From assembly GCA_035497635.1 (NCBI GenBank), contig DATJDB010000274.1:1-15699 (forward strand): a stretch of 15,699 nucleotides of DNA, read 5' to 3'. A program made the position numbers and the translations under genes. This stretch comes from Serpens sp035497635. Its GTDB lineage: Bacteria > Pseudomonadota > Gammaproteobacteria > Pseudomonadales > Pseudomonadaceae. This document shows positions 14,298 to 15,699 of the stretch, piece by piece (position 1 is the stretch's first letter; each line of letters begins with the position of its first letter). The notes under the pieces were generated by a model. That model was not told the origin of the DNA, did no database searches, and was given only the letters and a program-made list of their open reading frames with translations.

Positions 14298-14852
14298 ATG
14301 CCCGATCTCGCCCACATCCGCCAGGTAATGGCCGAAGCCGATTGCCTGTATGACAACGCGCAAATCGAGGTCGCCATCACCCAGGTGGCCGAGAGCATCA
14401 ATGCCAGTCTGGCCGAGAGCAATCCGGTGGTGTTCTGCGTGATGAACGGAGGGCTGATCTTCGCCGGCAAGCTGCTGACCCAGCTGGATTTTCCGCTGGA
14501 GCTGTCCTACCTGCACGCAACCCGCTACCGCAATGAAACCAGCGGCGGCGAGCTGTTCTGGAAGGCCAAGCCGGAAGTGTCGTTCATGGATCGTGATGTG
14601 CTGATCATCGACGACATCCTCGACGAGGGACACACCCTGGCGGCGATCATCGACTTCTGCCGGCATGCCGGCGCCCGCCGGGTGCACACCGCGGTGCTGA
14701 TCGACAAGGTCCACGATCGCAAGGCCCGTCCGGATCTGCAGGCGGATTTCGTCGGCCTGCCCTGCGAGGATCGCTACATCTTCGGCTATGGCATGGACTA
14801 CAAGGGTTACTGGCGCAACGCTGCTGGTATTTACGCGGTCAAGGGCTTGTAA
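14298..14852 (+). CDS. hpt: Hypoxanthine-guanine phosphoribosyltransferase
   Basis: This enzyme salvages hypoxanthine and guanine to IMP and GMP using PRPP. The 184-aa protein has the type I PRTase fold: VMNGGLIFAGKL (48-59), the PRPP motif VLIIDDILDEGHTL (101-114), the base-contact Lys in LIDKVHDRKA (134-143) and the C-terminal FGYGMDYKGYWRN (162-174). AAGAGGA (14284-14290) lies 7 bases before the ATG. It is divergent from upp, which places purine and pyrimidine base salvage side by side. It is followed by an inverted REP pair and a convergent gene set. Exact preference between hypoxanthine and guanine cannot be read from the sequence. Confidence 0.93.
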   Translation: MPDLAHIRQVMAEADCLYDNAQIEVAITQVAESINASLAESNPVVFCVMNGGLIFAGKLLTQLDFPLELSYLHATRYRNETSGGELFWKAKPEVSFMDRDVLIIDDILDEGHTLAAIIDFCRHAGARRVHTAVLIDKVHDRKARPDLQADFVGLPCEDRYIFGYGMDYKGYWRNAAGIYAVKGL

Positions 14853-14865
14853 GCCCACCGGCTGG

Positions 14866-14940
14866 GCAGGAGCGGCTTGAGCTGCGATGGTCTTTCGTAC
14901 GGGCCGCGCCCAAAAGCATCGCGACTGAAGTCGCTCTTAC
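14866..14940. repeat. Inverted pair of Pseudomonas REP elements after hpt
   Basis: The plus-strand REP (14866-14889) reads GCAGGAGC, hairpin GCGGC-TTGA-GCTGC, then GATG. The minus-strand REP (14940-14916) reads GTAAGAGC, hairpin GCGAC-TTCA-GTCGC, then GATGC. It is the same family as the pair at 12071-12140 but with a GATG instead of GAGC end. It separates the convergent hpt and DUF2489 genes. Confidence 0.85.
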
Positions 14941-14978
14941 AGAGGGTCCGACGACAGGGGCAGGTCTGGCTGCAGCTG

Positions 14979-15425
14979 TCAGCCCAGCGGCTGGTCCCGC
15001 AGCCATTGGGCGGCCGCGTGCAGCGCTTCGCCGTGTTCACGCTCCAGGGCGGCAAAGCGGCTGCGATAGTGGTTGCGCTCCGTCGCGCTCAGTGCCTGCC
15101 AGGCGGCATGAGTGGGCACGTCGACGGTGGCCTCGTAGAGGGCATGGAATACGGCGCTGTGGGTATCCTGGCTGAGTTGGGTGTCGTAGTTGTCGATCAG
15201 CACCTTGATGCGGATCGCCCCTTCGATCATCGGCAGCTGCCCGTCGAGCAGGCTGCCGGACAGGATGTGCAGGTCCTCGCCGAGCCGTTCGTGCCGCTGT
15301 TGATTCAGCGTCTGCTGCCGGCGCTGGCGTTGCCAGACCTGGCGCCACAGCCACAGGGCATAGCCCGCCAGGCCGGCGATGATGACCAGCGCGGCGATCA
15401 GCAGCGGCGGTGAGATCTCAGGCAC
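14979..15425 (-). CDS. DUF2489 family protein, single-pass membrane anchored
   Basis: A 148-aa protein with one N-terminal membrane helix (LLIAALVIIAGLAGYALWLW, about 8-27). A basic, coiled-coil-like stretch follows (RQVWQRQRRQQTLNQQRHERLGED), then a cytoplasmic helical domain containing ILSGSLLDGQLPMIEGAIRIKVLIDNY, which I recognise as the DUF2489 core. The function of this family is unknown. It starts with GTG at 15425, which overlaps the stop of the SEC-C gene by 8 bases, so it is probably translated by coupling; no strong ribosome site of its own is visible. It converges with hpt across a REP pair. I recall this gene near hpt-upp-uraA in other pseudomonads, which fits a conserved neighbourhood. 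Confidence 0.82.
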   Translation of the reverse strand: MPEISPPLLIAALVIIAGLAGYALWLWRQVWQRQRRQQTLNQQRHERLGEDLHILSGSLLDGQLPMIEGAIRIKVLIDNYDTQLSQDTHSAVFHALYEATVDVPTHAAWQALSATERNHYRSRFAALEREHGEALHAAAQWLRDQPLG

Positions 15426-15627
15426 CGTGGCACTTCTTGTATTTCTTCTGGCTGCCGCAGGGACACGGATCGTTGCGGCCGATGGCCTTCAACGGATTGC
15501 GGGTCGGTTCCTGTGCGGCGTGGTTGCAATGTGGGCCATGCACATGGCCGTGCTCATGCTCATGTTCATGTTCATGTTCATGGTCGTGATTGCAATGCGG
15601 ACCGTGGACATGGGGTTGCTGCGTCAT
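15418..15627 (-). CDS. Small His-rich SEC-C metal-binding motif protein
   Basis: A 69-aa protein with a C-terminal SEC-C zinc motif GRNDPCPCGSQKKYKKCHGA (50-69; ligands Cys-x-Cys...Cys-His) like the tail of SecA and YecA-type proteins. Its N-terminal half is a His/Glu track: two copies of HVHGPHCNH (6-14 and 28-36) flank a DHEHEHEHEHEHG run. Such a segment could bind zinc, nickel or copper. GGAG lies 7 bases before the ATG on the coding strand. It is placed 4 bases after the upstream partial gene and overlaps DUF2489 by 8 bases, so the three form one operon. The actual role is unknown; metal storage, or a SecA/ribosome-associated zinc function, are possibilities only. Confidence 0.85.
   Translation of the reverse strand: MTQQPHVHGPHCNHDHEHEHEHEHEHGHVHGPHCNHAAQEPTRNPLKAIGRNDPCPCGSQKKYKKCHGA
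15552..15581. repeat. Hexanucleotide tandem repeat inside the SEC-C gene
   Basis: Five head-to-tail units on the plus strand, GCTCAT twice then GTTCAT three times, encode alternating His-Glu on the minus strand. Change in unit number would keep the reading frame and only lengthen or shorten the His-Glu track. Confidence 0.85.
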
Positions 15628-15631
15628 GGAA

Positions 15632-15699
15632 CTACTCCGGGATGTGGTCGCGGGGGATTATCTCGCCGCTGCGGGAAAAGCGCACTTCCCGACCGAAGA
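15632..15699 (-). CDS. C-terminal end of an unidentified gene (continues past right edge)
   Basis: On the minus strand one frame is open from the window edge and ends in TAG at 15634-15632, encoding FGREVRFSRSGEIIPRDHIPE. It ends 4 bases before the SEC-C start and its last codons include the SEC-C ribosome-binding GGAG, which is typical of operon neighbours. The visible 21 residues are too few to name a family. Confidence 0.55.
   Translation of the reverse strand, partial: FGREVRFSRSGEIIPRDHIPE

Noticed and set aside
13358..14353. 331-aa plus-strand open frame across upp
   Set aside because: It is antisense to upp and the start of uraA, with low-complexity Gly/Arg/Gln content and no domain.

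Overview
The window reads as a Pseudomonas-type gammaproteobacterial chromosome (Pseudomonas sensu lato). The signs are a FleQ-type flagellar master regulator, a Pseudomonas-style fliC-flaG-fliD-fliS cluster, paired REP elements with GTAGGAGCG-like heads, a hpt/upp/uraA purine-pyrimidine salvage block, and high GC in the housekeeping genes. The species cannot be fixed from the sequence alone.

Layout. (1) 1-3716, plus strand: a tightly packed sugar operon that enters from the left edge. It holds the 3' end of a pseudaminic-acid-associated methylase, the CMP-pseudaminic acid cytidylyltransferase pseF, an RmlD-like SDR, a NeuB/PseI-family nonulosonic acid synthase and a soluble family-2 glycosyltransferase. 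Base composition looks lower in GC than the rest, especially in the glycosyltransferase. (2) 3717-10348, plus strand: the flagellar filament block. It comprises fliC behind a clear FliA (sigma-28) promoter and closed by a strong terminator, flaG, a REP-like palindrome pair, a sigma-54 promoter, an enlarged fliD, a fliT-like chaperone gene, a terminator, a Maf-type (DUF115) flagellin glycosyltransferase, a coupled 87-aa ORF of unknown function, fliS and a terminator. (3) 10349-12037: fleQ with a leader carrying a Vfr/CRP-like palindrome and a FleQ-box-like motif that overlaps a candidate -35. (4) 12038-15699: a salvage/housekeeping block of upp-uraA (minus), hpt (plus, divergent), then a minus-strand set of DUF2489, a His-rich SEC-C protein, and the tail of one more gene. 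REP pairs sit in both convergent junctions (fleQ/uraA and hpt/DUF2489).

How it works together. The left operon plausibly makes and modifies a CMP-activated nonulosonic acid (pseudaminic acid or a derivative). Maf would attach it to flagellin before export. FliS and the FliT-like protein would chaperone flagellin and the FliD cap, FlaG would tune filament length, and FleQ with RpoN, then FliA, would time expression. The most unusual points are a tandem duplication inside FliD (603 aa), a nonulosonate gene order with an SDR and no pseG between pseF and the synthase, a small ORF translationally coupled to maf, fleQ abutting uraA-upp-hpt instead of fleSR, and a hexanucleotide His-Glu repeat in the SEC-C gene.
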